64,000 bases of DNA from Eriocheir sinensis (GCF_024679095.1 NC_066522.1:13042253-13106252); one strand, 5' to 3'; shown: positions 22,760 to 33,889, numbered from the stretch's first letter. Notes: a model not told the origin generated them from the letters alone. Numbers and translations are program-made.

Positions 22760-22915
22760 GGGAAGGGAGGAAATAAAACAAGATAAAAAGGAAAATAAAG
22801 AGCATAAAGAAAGACAGACAAAGAGAAGAGAGGAAATAAAACAAGATAAAAAGGAAAATAAAGAGCATAAAGAAAGACAGACAAAGAGAAAAGAGGAAAT
22901 AAAACAAGTAGGTTA
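22760..22915 (+). repeat. 63-bp tandem repeat, about 2.5 units, open in frame
   Basis: AAATAAAACAAGATAAAAAG recurs at 22771 and 22834, and AAATAAAACAAG again at 22897: exact 63-bp spacing, or 21 codons. In the plus frame it reads EEIKQDKKENKEHKERQTKR, a charged helical repeat, without stops. No in-frame ATG precedes it, so a protein is not supported. The A-rich composition alone keeps the frame open. Confidence 0.9.
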
Positions 22916-22979
22916 CCAATAATATGCTAGAGGAGGAGATGAGAATGAGAGATAGAGGGAGAATGGATTGAACAGCAGT

Positions 22980-23098
22980 GGTAGTGTTATGGGTTTATTG
23001 AACGAAAGGGAGCGGCGGTGTAAGGGAGCGGCCGGGCATTTAAATTGTGGTTTAAATATATGCGGAAAAAATGGGCTTCGGGCTTCCCTGTATTATAT
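22980..23098 (+). repeat. Second copy of the nested repeat
   Basis: GTTATGGGTTTATTGAACGA, AAGGGAGCGGC, CATTTAAATTGTGGTTTAAA and GGGCTTCGGGCTTCCCTGTA match 21257-21408. It is slightly shorter. Confidence 0.8.
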
Positions 23099-23187
23099 AA
23101 TTTGCTCCTTTTTTTTGTAATTTTCTTTAGAGTAACTTGATAGACCTGTAAGAGTGTCTCCAAACGCAAACTGGACGCCCTCATACG

Positions 23188-23189
<2 letters not shown>

Positions 23190-23233
<44 letters not shown>
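23190..23233. repeat. (GA)n microsatellite ending in a G-run
   Basis: (AG)n followed by nine to ten G. Confidence 0.95.
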
Positions 23234-23244
<11 letters not shown>

Positions 23245-23340
23245 ACGGTAGCTAGAAAATTTCACCCTTTAGGAAGACGTTTCATACAAGTTGTGCAAAT
23301 TCAGACAGTGGGAGAGAAAGAGGGAGAGAAGAGAAGAGAA

Positions 23341-23400
23341 GGAGTCCACGCCCCTTCCTTCTCATTGGTCAAGGGAGGCGTGACGTCACTCAATTATCTC
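23341..23400. promoter_or_regulatory. CCAAT / CRE promoter-like module
   Basis: Within 60 bp there is a GC-box-like CCACGCCCC, an inverted CCAAT box (ATTGGTC, about 23364-23370) and a perfect TGACGTCA at 23381-23388. The combination is typical of metazoan CpG promoters. No initiator or coding exon could be tied to it. Confidence 0.3.
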
Positions 23401-24035
23401 GCTGCTTCATCCCAAACTTTCTCTCATCAGTGGAATGCTGTGCTATCCGTGATCAACAGTGTCATGGCTTGGATCCGGGGCGGCGACACTCCTTGGGGGG
23501 CGCCGCGGGAGGGAGGGGGAGGAGGAGGAGGGGGAAGACACTTATAGGAGGAGGAGATGAAAGAGGGAGTGGTTTCAGAAGACTTATCGGGGGGAGAGAA
23601 GTATTGGAACGCGGTCGCCTGGTACTGCTGCTGTGCCTTCGTCATCATCAGCGCGTGTCCCGGATGTCCAAAATTTCGGGGCTAAGGCCGTTCTTGGTGC
23701 TGTGTGGGCGTGGGCGTGGGTATGGGCGTGGGCCGAAGTTACTTTTGAGTACGTATGTGTGAAGGGTAGAGGTGGAGGCGGGGGCACAAAAAAAAGGGTG
23801 TGTATGTATATTATTCTCAAACATTTATATTTTCATTTCCTGTTTCTTTTTCATTTCCTCCTCCACGTCTTGCATCCTCGTCCTCTTCGTAGTCGTCATT
23901 TTCATAATTATTGTCCTCGTCCTCAGCCTCCTCCCTCCTCTGCGTCCTCTTCCTCTTTCTCGTCCTTCTCTTCCTCCTTCTTTGCCTCTTTATTTCCTCT
24001 TCCTTCCTCGTTTCTTGGGATTGTGCTGCAAGGGA
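23401..24035. other. No gene identified
   Basis: GGAGG-rich run at 23505-23550, GTGGGCGTGGG repeats near 23704-23735 and pyrimidine-rich sequence from 23820. Frames are low complexity. Confidence 0.35.
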
Positions 24036-24370
24036 TAGGTGGTAGGGGGGGTGTTGCAGGGAAAAGGGGGAGGTGTTGTGTTGCGTTGCAGGGGAGGATG
24101 GGGGGTGTTGGAGGTGTTGTGCTGTGTTGCAGGGGAGGGTGTGTGTGTTAGAGGTGTTGTGCTGTGTTGCAGGGAGGGTGTGGATGTAGGGGTGTTGTGT
24201 TGCAGGGAGGGTGTGGATGTAGGGGGTGTTGTGTTGTGTTGCAGGGAGGGGATGGATATAGAGGTGTTGTGTTGTGTTGCAGGGGGTTGTGTTGCAGGGT
24301 GTTGTGTTGTAGGTTGGTGTTGTGTTGCAGGGTGTTGTGTTGTAGGTTGGTGTTGTGTTGCAGGGAAAGA
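24036..24370. repeat. Degenerate GTGTTGTGTTGCAGGG minisatellite
   Basis: The 16-bp word and shorter variants recur throughout, spaced 20-45 bp, with longer near-repeats (GAGGGTGTGGATGTAGGGG). The minus-strand frame of repeated Asn-Thr-Thr-Pro is an artefact of it. Confidence 0.85.
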
Positions 24371-24423
24371 TGGCTAAATGGGCGATGTCGGCCACACCTT
24401 TCTGTAACCTGTCATTTCTTCCA

Positions 24424-24428
<5 letters not shown>

Positions 24429-24487
<59 letters not shown>

Positions 24488-24548
24488 AGCGGAAGATAAT
24501 TTTGCGTGTAAATCTAAGGATAATAACTCACTTTATTTTAGCTTACAT

Positions 24549-24610
<62 letters not shown>

Positions 24611-24676
24611 GTTTTACGCTCCATCTTCACGTATGCGAAAAAACACCCGTTAGAGAGAGAGAGAGAGAGAGAGAGA
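24429..24676. repeat. Facing (CT)n and (GA)n tracts, plus a short (GA)n
   Basis: (CT)n 24429-24485 and (GA)n 24552-24608 are inverted complements of about 57 bp separated by 66 bp, able to form a long hairpin. A further (GA)n lies at 24653-24676. Confidence 0.95.
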
Positions 24677-24992
24677 CCGTGCGTATGTGTGAGAGGGCTC
24701 TTCCCGTGGAGTGTGTCCGTGCGTGCGTGTGTGCGTGCGTGTACCCTGCCGGTATGCAAGGAATGCGGCGCCCATACCCGACAGACTCCACGGGGCCCTA
24801 CTCCGCCCTCGGCCGGCCCTGCTCCTCCTCCTCTTCCTCCTCCCTGCCTGCCTGCCTTCCTGCCTCTCCCTCTCTCCCTTCCCTTCCCTTCCACTTCCCT
24901 TCGTCCTCCCTCCCTTGCCTCCTCCTCCTTCCCTCTCACTCAGCCCTCCACCACCACCACCACTTCTATTCCTTGCTGCCACCCTCCCACGG

Positions 24993-24993
<1 letters not shown>
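24677..24993. other. No gene; GTGC and TCC simple sequence
   Basis: (GTGC)-rich run at 24714-24745, then TCC/CCTG-rich sequence. The frames are low complexity. Confidence 0.4.
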
Positions 24994-25068
<75 letters not shown>

Positions 25069-25178
25069 TTATTGTTACTACTACTACTACTACTACTGCT
25101 ATTATTGTATTAGGGCTAAATTAATCAAATAACCAAGTACTGTTTATCGGGGTCAATGTTCACAAAATTAATGTAAAT

Positions 25179-25257
<79 letters not shown>
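24994..25257. repeat. (CT)n with (ATT)(ACT) tail, then a second (CT)n
   Basis: (CT)n 24994-25064 passes into ATTATT and then (ACT)n to about 25098. A second (CT)n of 75 bp lies at 25183-25257. Confidence 0.95.
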
Positions 25258-25259
<2 letters not shown>

Positions 25260-26436
25260 GGCCGACGTTCTCAAGAATTTAATTAGGGTGGAATTTCTCT
25301 ATTTAAAAAAAAACACTCCAGCTAAGTTTGTTTGTGGAAGTGATACCAGCAGAGTCGGCAACAATTATTATTATTATTAAGCTTAGGAATAAAAAAAAAA
25401 AGCTACGAACCGCGGTATTCATTAAAAAATATTCGTCTCTTGGAGTTTCTGGGATGAACGATGGATGGGTAAAATATATTATCTCCATCCTTCTTCTCCT
25501 CCTCCTCGGCCATTTTAACCATTCAGACACACACCAGCAGCAGGAGCAACATCGTCAAGAAGAGGAAAAAAAAAAGGTCGTCGGCACTGTGGAATTTTTG
25601 GAAAGAAAGTGGGAGTCGCGATCCAGAGACTTAAATTCACCCGTCATATTGGCAACGCGACTCGGGGTGGCCGCCCAGGCTCCGTTATTTTCTCCTTTAA
25701 TGTTCCCTTCTTCACTGTCCTCCCCTTCTCCCTCTTCCCCCTCGTCATCCTCCCGTACGTGACCACCTCCATGCAGGCACCGTCAGGGCGATCTGGATAA
25801 AGGATAAAGACGAGGGAGATGAGGCTCAATAATTCGACGTCGGGTTGAAATACTAACAAATTGGGACCTCCCTTGGTATGCTCTGGAGCCCACGGTTACC
25901 AGCGTCGAGTATTTATTGCCGATTTATCCACGCCAGCCTGCATGTCACACGTTGGCGCCGCACATCCTGGCCCCACCTTGAGCCTGTGTGTGCAGGGGCT
26001 GAATGAGAGGGCTGAGTCACGTCACGTAATGAAATAATTGGTTAGAAAAAGTGGTAGTGGCGAGCGGGCGGCGGTGTGGCAGGGAGGAGAGGAGGCGGTG
26101 GCTGCCAGGTCTCGCCGCGTGGACGTTATGGGAGTCGCTTCATTCCTTGACCTAAAATCTTTGCCCTCTGAATTTAATCTCTTTACAACGCTGCTGCTGC
26201 TGCCGCTGCTGGCCACCCCTTGTTGCCCCCACCGTGCTCCCTTGTAATTACACGTGTGTGTTTGTGTGTGTGTGTGTGTGTGCAATGAAAGTAAATTATT
26301 GCAAAAAATATCATTGGAATGATGATAATTATAATACTTGATATAATAACTAATTCTGATGGTTTATAATCATCATCATCATTGGCAGCAGTAAGGGAAG
26401 GGAGGAAGAGGAGGTGGAAGAGTAGGAGTAATGATA
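25258..26436. other. Mixed sequence, no gene identified
   Basis: Mostly unique-looking AT-balanced sequence with short A-runs, a GT run at 26255-26282 and a GCTGCTGCTGCCGCTGCTG run near 26190. No exon with convincing splice sites was seen. Confidence 0.3.
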
Positions 26437-26765
<329 letters not shown>

Positions 26766-26839
26766 ATATCCAAGCGCCTTTACTTTTAGGCTAGTCATAT
26801 ACTACCAAGGAAGTTAGAATACAATGTAATCAGACACCT

Positions 26840-26848
<9 letters not shown>

Positions 26849-26886
<38 letters not shown>
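26849..26886. repeat. (CT)n microsatellite after a C-run
   Basis: A ten-base C-run followed by (TC)n. Confidence 0.95.
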
Positions 26887-26888
<2 letters not shown>

Positions 26889-27059
26889 CGTGGGATAGTG
26901 GAACGAACTGCAGTACCGTCATTATGAAGTGGAGCATAATAATTATCACATCCAAAGCTCCGCCGCCGCCCCGCATGTCTCCAGTATAGACGGACGGGAG
27001 GCTGGGAGGCGATGTGACGTAACGACCTTAGACGCTACACTGCGGCTTCAGTAACACGC

Positions 27060-27290
27060 CTCATGGATAGTAGTAGGGAAAGGCTTTTAGTTACACGGTA
27101 TAGCTTGGTGATATGGAAAGTATGTAAAGGATAGGGACTTAAAGGATAGGGAAAGTATATATATGGATAGGGATATAACTGACAGGTATGTGAATGATAG
27201 GGATATAGAGAGATAGGGACAGGATAGGGAGAGTATATAGGCTTCTGGATACTGGATAGCTTGGGATAGGGAAGAATAATTGTGTGTATT
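27060..27290. repeat. Degenerate GGATAGGGA repeat
   Basis: GATAGGGA variants recur at irregular 10-30 bp spacing. Confidence 0.6.
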
Positions 27291-27365
27291 AGGGTAGTAA
27301 CAATCTTTATATACTTTGTCACTAATGTTGATACTGTTTGTGGGTGAGTTTTGATTCTAAATGTG

Positions 27366-27370
<5 letters not shown>

Positions 27371-27437
<67 letters not shown>

Positions 27438-27548
27438 GGCCTACGTGAGAAATGGGAGAGGGAGAGAGACCTTGAAGGAGGGTCAGTCGAGGAGAAGGGT
27501 AATGGAGGGTGAAGGGAGGGTTGGAGGAGGTAGTAGAAGTTAGGTGCC

Positions 27549-27599
<51 letters not shown>

Positions 27600-27708
27600 A
27601 CGTGGCGCCTCGTTTCGTTCACGTGGTTCGTTCGTTATCAGTCGCCCCCTTGTCGCTCATTATCTTTCCTACAATAACCTCTACCGTTTTCCTGGTGTTG
27701 CGGCTGCT

Positions 27709-27750
<42 letters not shown>
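27371..27750. repeat. (CT)n, (CT)n and (GT)n microsatellites
   Basis: (CT)n at 27371-27432 and 27553-27596, and (GT)n at 27711-27749. Confidence 0.95.
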
Positions 27751-27824
27751 GGGCGCCGACGAAGTGAAACAAGAAAAAAATATGACTGTTTACATTTTAT
27801 CGGTGTTGAAGTGTGGAAAGGAAA

Positions 27825-28135
27825 AGTGATGAAGAGAAGGAAGAGGAAGAGGAGTAGAAAAAGAAAAGAGGAGAAGTAGAACGAGGAAGATTATGGGAAG
27901 TAGAAAGAGGAAGAGGAGAAGAAGCAAAGAGGAAGAGGAGGAGATATAGAAAGAGGAGGAGAAGTAGAAAGATGAAGAAGATAAGTAGAAAGAGGAAGAT
28001 TAAGGGAAGTAGAAAGAGGAAGAGGAGAAGTAAAGAGGAAGAGGAGGAAATATAGAACGAGGAAGAGGAGAAGTAGAAAGAGGAAGAGGAGAAGATATAG
28101 AAAGATGAAGAGGAAGACAAGAAATAGTAAGATGA
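27825..28135. repeat. Polypurine AGAGGAAGAGGAGAAGTAGA tract
   Basis: About 300 bp, nearly all purine on the plus strand, built from GAAGAGGA and GTAGAAAGAGGA words. It may adopt triplex (H-DNA) structure. No gene. Confidence 0.85.
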
Positions 28136-29044
28136 TGATTTATTATATTATTCCCCCTTTCTTCCATTTTCTTCTTCACTGCCATTCTCCGCTACATCAT
28201 GTTACTGTTATCTCGCCACGAATGAACGAGTGAATGAATGCGTCTTTTGTGTGGTATCGTATCCTCCCCGGGTTAGGTAATGAGGTGATCACACGTGGCG
28301 TCACCCTCCTCAAGCTGTTTGTTCCTCCAGTTTAGTTTCAGCATCTCGACCGGGTCACGTTTTTCAGCATCGCGGTAGAGGTGTGTCATGCTTCCTCTTT
28401 GCTCAGGTTGTGGAGTTTAGCGACACAAGGTAGATTTTTTTTTAATTTACATGTTCTCTACGCTAATATTCGGTTACCTCCCCTCTGTGTGTGTGTGTGT
28501 GTGTGTGTGTGAGGAAGGAAAGTGGCGACATGGTGTAAGAGACAGATTGATACACAAGGGGTGGTTACAGCAGTGTGTGTGTGTGTGTGTGTGTGTGACT
28601 TGGACTTCCCCTGGCGCCACGATGCCGTGTGTTTGGGGCAGGGAACTGTAATGGGGAGGAGGGGGAGGAGGAGGAGGAGGAAGACCAGGAGGAGGGGGTA
28701 GACGTCATGCGATTATGCTCGAGCGTGTATAAGCGGTTGTTACTTGGGGTGTGGAGGAGTGTTGGTCGGGGTGTATTGTGGTCACCGGGGGATGAGGGTT
28801 AGGGGAAGGGGTCGTGCAGGGTTGCGTAATAAATGGGACAGTGTATACGTAAGGGAGTGTCCATAGAGCGTGGTGTGGCAACGTGAGTATATGGAGGGGA
28901 GGTTAGGGTGTTTGCTATAGTAGTAGTAGTTGTTGTTGTTATGGAGGAGGGTGTGCAGGAGGAACGTTACAGTGTGCAACGTTGGTTATTTAAGGAGAGA
29001 CTGAAGGCAAGTGTTTTACGTAGGTTCCAATGTGTGTGGTGCCG

Positions 29045-29078
<34 letters not shown>

Positions 29079-29104
29079 CAAGGGGAGAGAGTTAAATGTA
29101 GGGT
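28136..29104. repeat. Mixed sequence with three (GT)n tracts
   Basis: (GT)n at 28483-28511, 28573-28597 and 29046-29077, with a GGA-rich run near 28656-28695. A TATAAG at 28728 has no initiator partner. No gene seen. Confidence 0.6.
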
Positions 29105-30600
29105 TTACGGATACAGATGAGCGTGGCGTGTATTAGCATTTGATTGCTCTGCTTTTGAGGAACAAAATGGAGGGGGCCATGAGCAATACAGCACATGTGT
29201 GGGGGATCCAATACTACTTGTGTCTCTTGTCTTGTTTCTTCCACTTCGAGGAGCGCATGCTGGGAGTGGTACACGGAAAACTGGTACGTATATTTTTCTG
29301 AAGTATAATTGGGACTTGGAGGCGCCAGGGGGTGACGTGTCTGTAGGGTGTGGACATGCCCGCAGGAAGCGTGTGGAGGCAGCGTGGTGACGGCATGACA
29401 CGGGAGTGAGTGTGACTGGTCGACGGCCATAGCCACGTCGAGGAGTGGCACCAGTGTGTGTGTGTGGGGGGGGGGGGCTGGTGTGTTCGCGTGTTCGTCC
29501 GTCTGATCCGTGCCGCGGCCTCGCCTCAACATGTCGTGCAGTAGCGTTAATCCCGTGTCTAAAAATACTGTGTGTGTGAGCGATAGTCTCCGAGGAAGAG
29601 CCGTGTGACTGCCGCCTCGCCTTCCACGGCAGGGAACTTTTCCGAGATATCAGCGGCGGAGCGGAGGCGGAAGCCGCGTGGCGTTGCGCGCCGGTGGGGC
29701 CGCGGCTCAACAGGTGTGCGGGCGCTGCAGGTGTGGCCACGTCACGCCGCTCCGCCGGCTGCCTGGCGCTCAAGGGGAAAGGTATTTTTGCATGTACGAA
29801 GAAAAACCGAGGTTCAGACGTATTGACATTTACTGAAATTTACTTTTATTACGGACGGCGATTCGCGTCAACATTAATATCACTTCTGAAACGTTTCCTT
29901 CAGTGTGGCGATTCGTGACTCCCTCTTGCCCCCTCCCGCCCCCCTTACGACGACCCCCCCCGCTCCTTCCCCCTTCACGACGACCCCTCTCCCACCTCCC
30001 CTTTCACGACAATCCCCCTCCCGCCTCCCCCTTCACGACGTCCCCCCACCTTCCTCCTTCAGCAGTGTCACCCTTCCCCCCCACACACCGCCTCCACTAC
30101 CGCCTCCACCGTCATCGCCTCCACCGTCACCGAATTTCTTCCTTTACTTCGAAAAACGACGTTGACTTCCCGGCAGCGGGGTGTTCCCAGAAAGCCAAGC
30201 CCCGGGACCTACATTTTCTTTATTATATGATTTCCGAAAACCTTCTTCCTTCGTTCTTCTTCATCATCGTGTTAGAGGAAAAGGTCTCATTCTCTGTATT
30301 TGTTTCTTTCTTTTGTAGCTTTCCGGAAATACTAAAAATAACTGTCACATTCCGAGAACCTTCCTGTAAGCGTTTTTGTATACTAATTCATTCTTTTTCT
30401 AACATCCTCTCGTCTTTCCCTTATTATTTCTCCATGTTTCATTCCTTCATCATTACACCTTCCGTTCAGTCGATCTTGCTTCACATTCGGCGGTTCCTCC
30501 TCCTCCTCCTCCACGTCCTTCACAATCCCTTTCATCATCGCTCCCTCCCTCCTGTCTCCTCTGTCCTGCCTCTCCCCTTCCTTCCTCTGCCATGAATTCA
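29105..30600. other. CpG-containing then pyrimidine-rich stretch, no gene named
   Basis: At 29100-29780 sequence complexity is higher and CpG frequent. A 222-codon minus-strand frame runs through it, but its product is Arg/His/Ala/Pro-rich with a Pro/His run from a C-run and GT tract, and I recognise no domain. From 29920 the plus strand is CCCTCC/CACGAC-rich, then TTCC-rich. Confidence 0.3.
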
Positions 30601-30677
30601 AGGTTTTCCTGTCCTCATTTTCCGCTCTTCCTTTCCCTGTTCCCTCCCTGCCCTTTGCACTTTGGATTTCCCCTCTC

Positions 30678-30712
<35 letters not shown>

Positions 30713-31345
30713 ACGCACGCACACGCACACGCACACACTCCTTCCATGTATCCCCCTTCCTTTCCTTCTTTTTATTCTTTTCCTACATCCTCCCTCCTTC
30801 ATTCCCTTGCACTCCTCCTTCTTCTTCCTCTCCTTTTTTTTATTTTCTTCGTCTTCTCTCCTTCACCGCCTCTGTTTCTTCTTTTTCTCATTTTTCTCAC
30901 CATCCTTCCTTCATTCCCCCTTTTTCTTCTCCCTGTTCTTTTTCTTCATTTCCTCATCTTCATTCACCGCCTCCTTTTTATTCTTTTTTCTTTTCTTCTT
31001 TTCCTCATCCTTCCTCCTACACTCCCTTCACCGCCTCTCTTCTTCCTTTTCTTCTTCTTCCTTTCCTCTTCCTTCTTCCCCTTAACCGCCTCTTTTTCTT
31101 CTTTCGGTCACCCTTCCTCTTTCAACGTCTTCTTCTTCTTTCCCTTTTTCTTCTGTTCATCATCCTTCCTCCTTCCCCCATCTCCCTTTTCTTATTCCTC
31201 TTTCCTCTTCCTCCCCCCTTCACCTTCTGCTTCATCTTCTTCCTCTTCGTTTTCCTCTTTTCTCAATCCTTACTCCTTCATCCCCTCCTTTTTCTTCTTC
31301 CCGTTTTCCTTTTTTTTTCTTCCTCCTCCTTCACCCCTTCCACAC
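30601..31345. repeat. (CA/CGCA)n and a ~550-bp polypyrimidine block
   Basis: (CA)n with CACGCA variants at 30677-30739, then TTCTTCCTCC-type pyrimidine sequence from 30790 to 31340 with CACCGCCTC recurring. The Phe/Ser/Leu-rich frames are artefacts. Confidence 0.85.
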
Positions 31346-31463
31346 CGCCACGCACGCTGCCGCCGAGGGGTCAATCAACACCCAGCTGCTTCATGCACTA
31401 TTCACCCAATTATATCGATAAAATACCAGCTCAAGATGCGTGAAACGTGCGTCTGCGTCCAGC

Positions 31464-31555
31464 TGACTCACGCTTCCTTCCTTCTTACGGCCCAGGCCTC
31501 CACGCAGCTCGTCCGCCGGTATATATATCAAGGCGAGCCTACAAACGTTCAGTCT
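31464..31555 (+). promoter_or_regulatory. Core promoter: AP-1-like site, TATA box and TCAGT initiator
   Basis: TATATATA begins at 31520 and a TCAGT initiator has its A at 31551, exactly 31 bp downstream. That is the canonical spacing for an arthropod TATA+Inr promoter. A TGACTCA (AP-1/bZIP) site lies at 31464-31470, about 87 bp upstream of the inferred start. The inferred transcript would run rightward. A possible donor (AGA|GTGAGT) is at 31617. No coding exon can be followed from it, since the next 500 bp turn into TTTC and CA repeats. This is the best promoter call in the window, though no gene is proved. Confidence 0.5.
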
Positions 31556-31691
31556 TCAGTGTGGCATTGAGCGGGAGGCCGGTGCGTTGTGTGTGTTGTG
31601 GGGGTGGAGGGCCAGAGTGAGTGAGTGATTCCGTGAAGTATACTGAAGGAGTGGGTTTGTGCGTTTCGTGATGTGTGTGTTTGTGGGTGTG

Positions 31692-31882
31692 TCTCTTCTT
31701 TCTTTCTCTCTTTCTTTCTTTCTTTCGTTCTTTCTTTCAAGGCCGTATCGCTGAAGAATGGAAATCGCGGTGTTAGTTTCGTTTTCGTATTTTCGTATTT
31801 TATTCATAGTTTTCACTTGTATCATGTTCTTTAATTTTTATACTTGTCTTTCTCCTCGTTCGTGAGTTTTGTTATAAACGAT

Positions 31883-31925
<43 letters not shown>
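31692..31925. repeat. (TTTC)n and (CA)n microsatellites
   Basis: (TTTC)n with CTTT variants at 31692-31739 and (CA)n at 31885-31925. Confidence 0.95.
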
Positions 31926-31926
<1 letters not shown>

Positions 31927-32163
31927 GATGAACAGCGGTTTTCTTCCTCGTTGTGGCTTAGGGCGAAGATAGTTTGTTAAGACTAGAACAGTAGGTGCGG
32001 GACATACCGAAACTTATTTATTCATCATCATCATCATCTTGACCGTTCGTAGTACATCAAAGGACGCTGCCGACATAGCTTTCAATGCCCGCGTGTTATC
32101 CAGAGCTGCAACAGTGAAGGCGCACGCATGGCTGTCGGGGCGAGCAAGGAAGTTTTCGTTGCC

Positions 32164-32305
32164 TTCGTAGCGTCTTCGTCGTAGTTTTCGTCTTCGTCGT
32201 AGTCTTCGTCTTCGTCGTAGTTTTCGTCTTCGTCGTAGTTTTCGTCTTCGTCGTAGTTTTCGTCTTCGTCGTAGTTTTCGTCTTCGTCGTAGTCTTCGTA
32301 GCGTA
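32164..32305. repeat. 18-bp minisatellite, about seven units
   Basis: Unit GTCGTAGTTTTCGTCTTC repeats head to tail, with two CTTCG-for-TTTCG variants. Because 18 is divisible by three, the minus strand reads a Lys/Thr repeat without stops. This is most likely not a protein. Confidence 0.95.
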
Positions 32306-32392
32306 AGTAGTGGGCTTTATTTTTTTCATTATTTTTTTTTTTTACGTCCTTGCACTGTCTCCTCTGCTGTAAAAAAAAAAAAAAAAAAAAAA
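32302..32392 (+). mobile_element. Family B (SINE-like) copy with poly-A tail
   Basis: GTAAGTAGTGGGC, T-run, CATTA, T-run, ACGTCCTTGCACTGTCTCC, TCTGCTGT and a 22-bp A-run. The 5' head is shorter than in the copies at 35122 and 62301. It directly follows the 18-bp array. Confidence 0.7.
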
Positions 32393-32789
32393 GCCACGTA
32401 CCTCAGGCGGGGAAGGGCCATCCTCACTGGGCGGTGCAGGGCAGACTCCCGGAGGACAAGCAAATTAGAAGCCGATGTTCCAAACGCACAGTAATTCCCA
32501 TATTGACAAAGGATAAAACATGGAAAGCGAATGCGGTGTGATAAAGGACCGACCTGGAAAAAGCCTGAAATGGGGAAGAAAAAGCTTATCCTGGGGGCGA
32601 CATACGCGGAAATGACTTCAGAAATCTATTAAAAAAAAAAAAAAATAGTTACGCCGAATTCCTTCCATTGAGGTTCATTCACCGAAAACTTATCGCGACA
32701 CTAATGTAATGTCGAGGTTCAGTGTGTGTGTGTGTGTGGCGAGGCATGGCAGGCAGTGGGAGTCGAACTGCTTGGTTGCACTGGAGAGA

Positions 32790-33175
32790 AAGAAAGAAAG
32801 AAAGGTCTGGTGACTTGAGTATATGAAGCTCTGAACATTCGTGCCTTCAAACGGGAAACTATCTTATCTTTCTTTACAGAGTCGTCTTACTTAATCGGAA
32901 AGGAAGAGTCAGAAAGAAAGAAAGGTTTTGTGTCTTTGAGTATCGGAAAACTATCTTATCTTTCTTTACGGTGTCGTCTTACTTAATCGGAAAGGAAGAG
33001 TCAGAAAGAAAGAAAGGTTTTGTGTCTTTGAGTATCGGAAAACTATCTTATCTTTCTTTACGGAGTCGTCTTACTTAATCGGAAAGGAAAAAAGAAAGAA
33101 AGAAAGGTTTTGTCTTGAGTATCGGAATTAAGAAAGGTCCAAACATTGTGCCTTCAAACCGAAAACTATCCACCT
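32790..33175 (+). repeat. Tandem repeat: two 92-bp inner units, two longer outer units
   Basis: GTCGTCTTACTTAATCGGAA recurs at 32881, 32973 and 33065 (period 92). Each unit holds AGAAAGAAAGAAAGGTTTTG and ACTATCTTATCTTTCTTTAC. The outermost partial units keep an extra segment (ACATTCGTGCCTTCAAAC at the left, AAACATTGTGCCTTCAAACC at the right) missing from the inner ones. Confidence 0.92.
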
Positions 33176-33470
33176 GTCTTTTATTACTTCCCTCAATCGG
33201 TGAAGAAGAAACCGTCATGAAGCAGGGAGACTAACGGGATGGAAGGAGCAGGAATCGTAGGAGCTGAAACGGCTGACTGTGGCTGGCTGGTGGCGGGCTG
33301 GTTTGCTGGCTGGCCGACACACAGGAAGCAGGAGCCACCGCAAGACGTGTACACATGTGAATGGAAGCAACGACCAGAGGAGGAGGAGGAGGCGTTCGCG
33401 GGGATGGAGTCGGCAGTTCACGGTCTCCTGCTGTTCATTGTGCATTCACGACGGCTCAAAGAATAGACCT

Positions 33471-33690
33471 TGGACCATATTCTCAAACGCTTCGCCGCTT
33501 ACACACTCACATTTGACAGGGTTTTTGAAGGGGTATTGAGCATTTCCAGAGGTACATTTATGACCCTGGTGGTAGTTTGACCCTTCTTCTGTACCTTAAA
33601 CGTGAAAAACACCAATGAAAACGCGATTAAACTCTATTTTAGCCTTTGGAAATAGATGACATGAGAGGTGGAAGCGTCAAAGAATAGACC
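33471..33690 (+). mobile_element. Family A copy, full length
   Basis: Left end TGGACCATATTCTCAAACGC, right end GGAAGCGTCAAAGAATAGACC. Internal CCTGGTGGTAGTTTGACCCT, TCTTCTGTACCTTAAACGTG and TTAGCCTTTGGAAATAGATG are clear. CAAAGAATAGACCT also occurs just before the left end (33457-33470), so a copy of the right end abuts it. That suggests a former tandem arrangement. Confidence 0.8.
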
Positions 33691-33889
33691 TGAGCCGCGT
33701 GACATGGAGGAGCAGGAGGAGGACTTAGGTAAGGATGCAGATTCGCCGCCACGGAATGTAGACAAAAACAGATTGAAGTTCACAATCGTGGTGCTGTTGG
33801 ATTTGTTGTGACTGAGGGAATGGAGGCTCGAGTGAAGGTGTGCTGAAGGAAAGGTTGACGTTAAATAGTAAAACGACACCCAGGAGGAA

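Noticed and set aside
29105..29773. 222-codon minus-strand open frame
   Set aside because: Arg/His/Ala-rich, crosses a C-run and a GT tract, and resembles no known family. CpG-rich chance frame.
30592..31570. Two ~300-codon Phe/Ser/Leu-rich frames resembling membrane proteins
   Set aside because: The hydrophobicity comes from TTC/TTT/CTT codons of a polypyrimidine block. There are no mixed residues between the supposed helices.
32740..32785. tRNA-like T-loop phrase (GGGAGTCGAACTGC)
   Set aside because: No acceptor stem, D-arm or anticodon arm can be paired around it.
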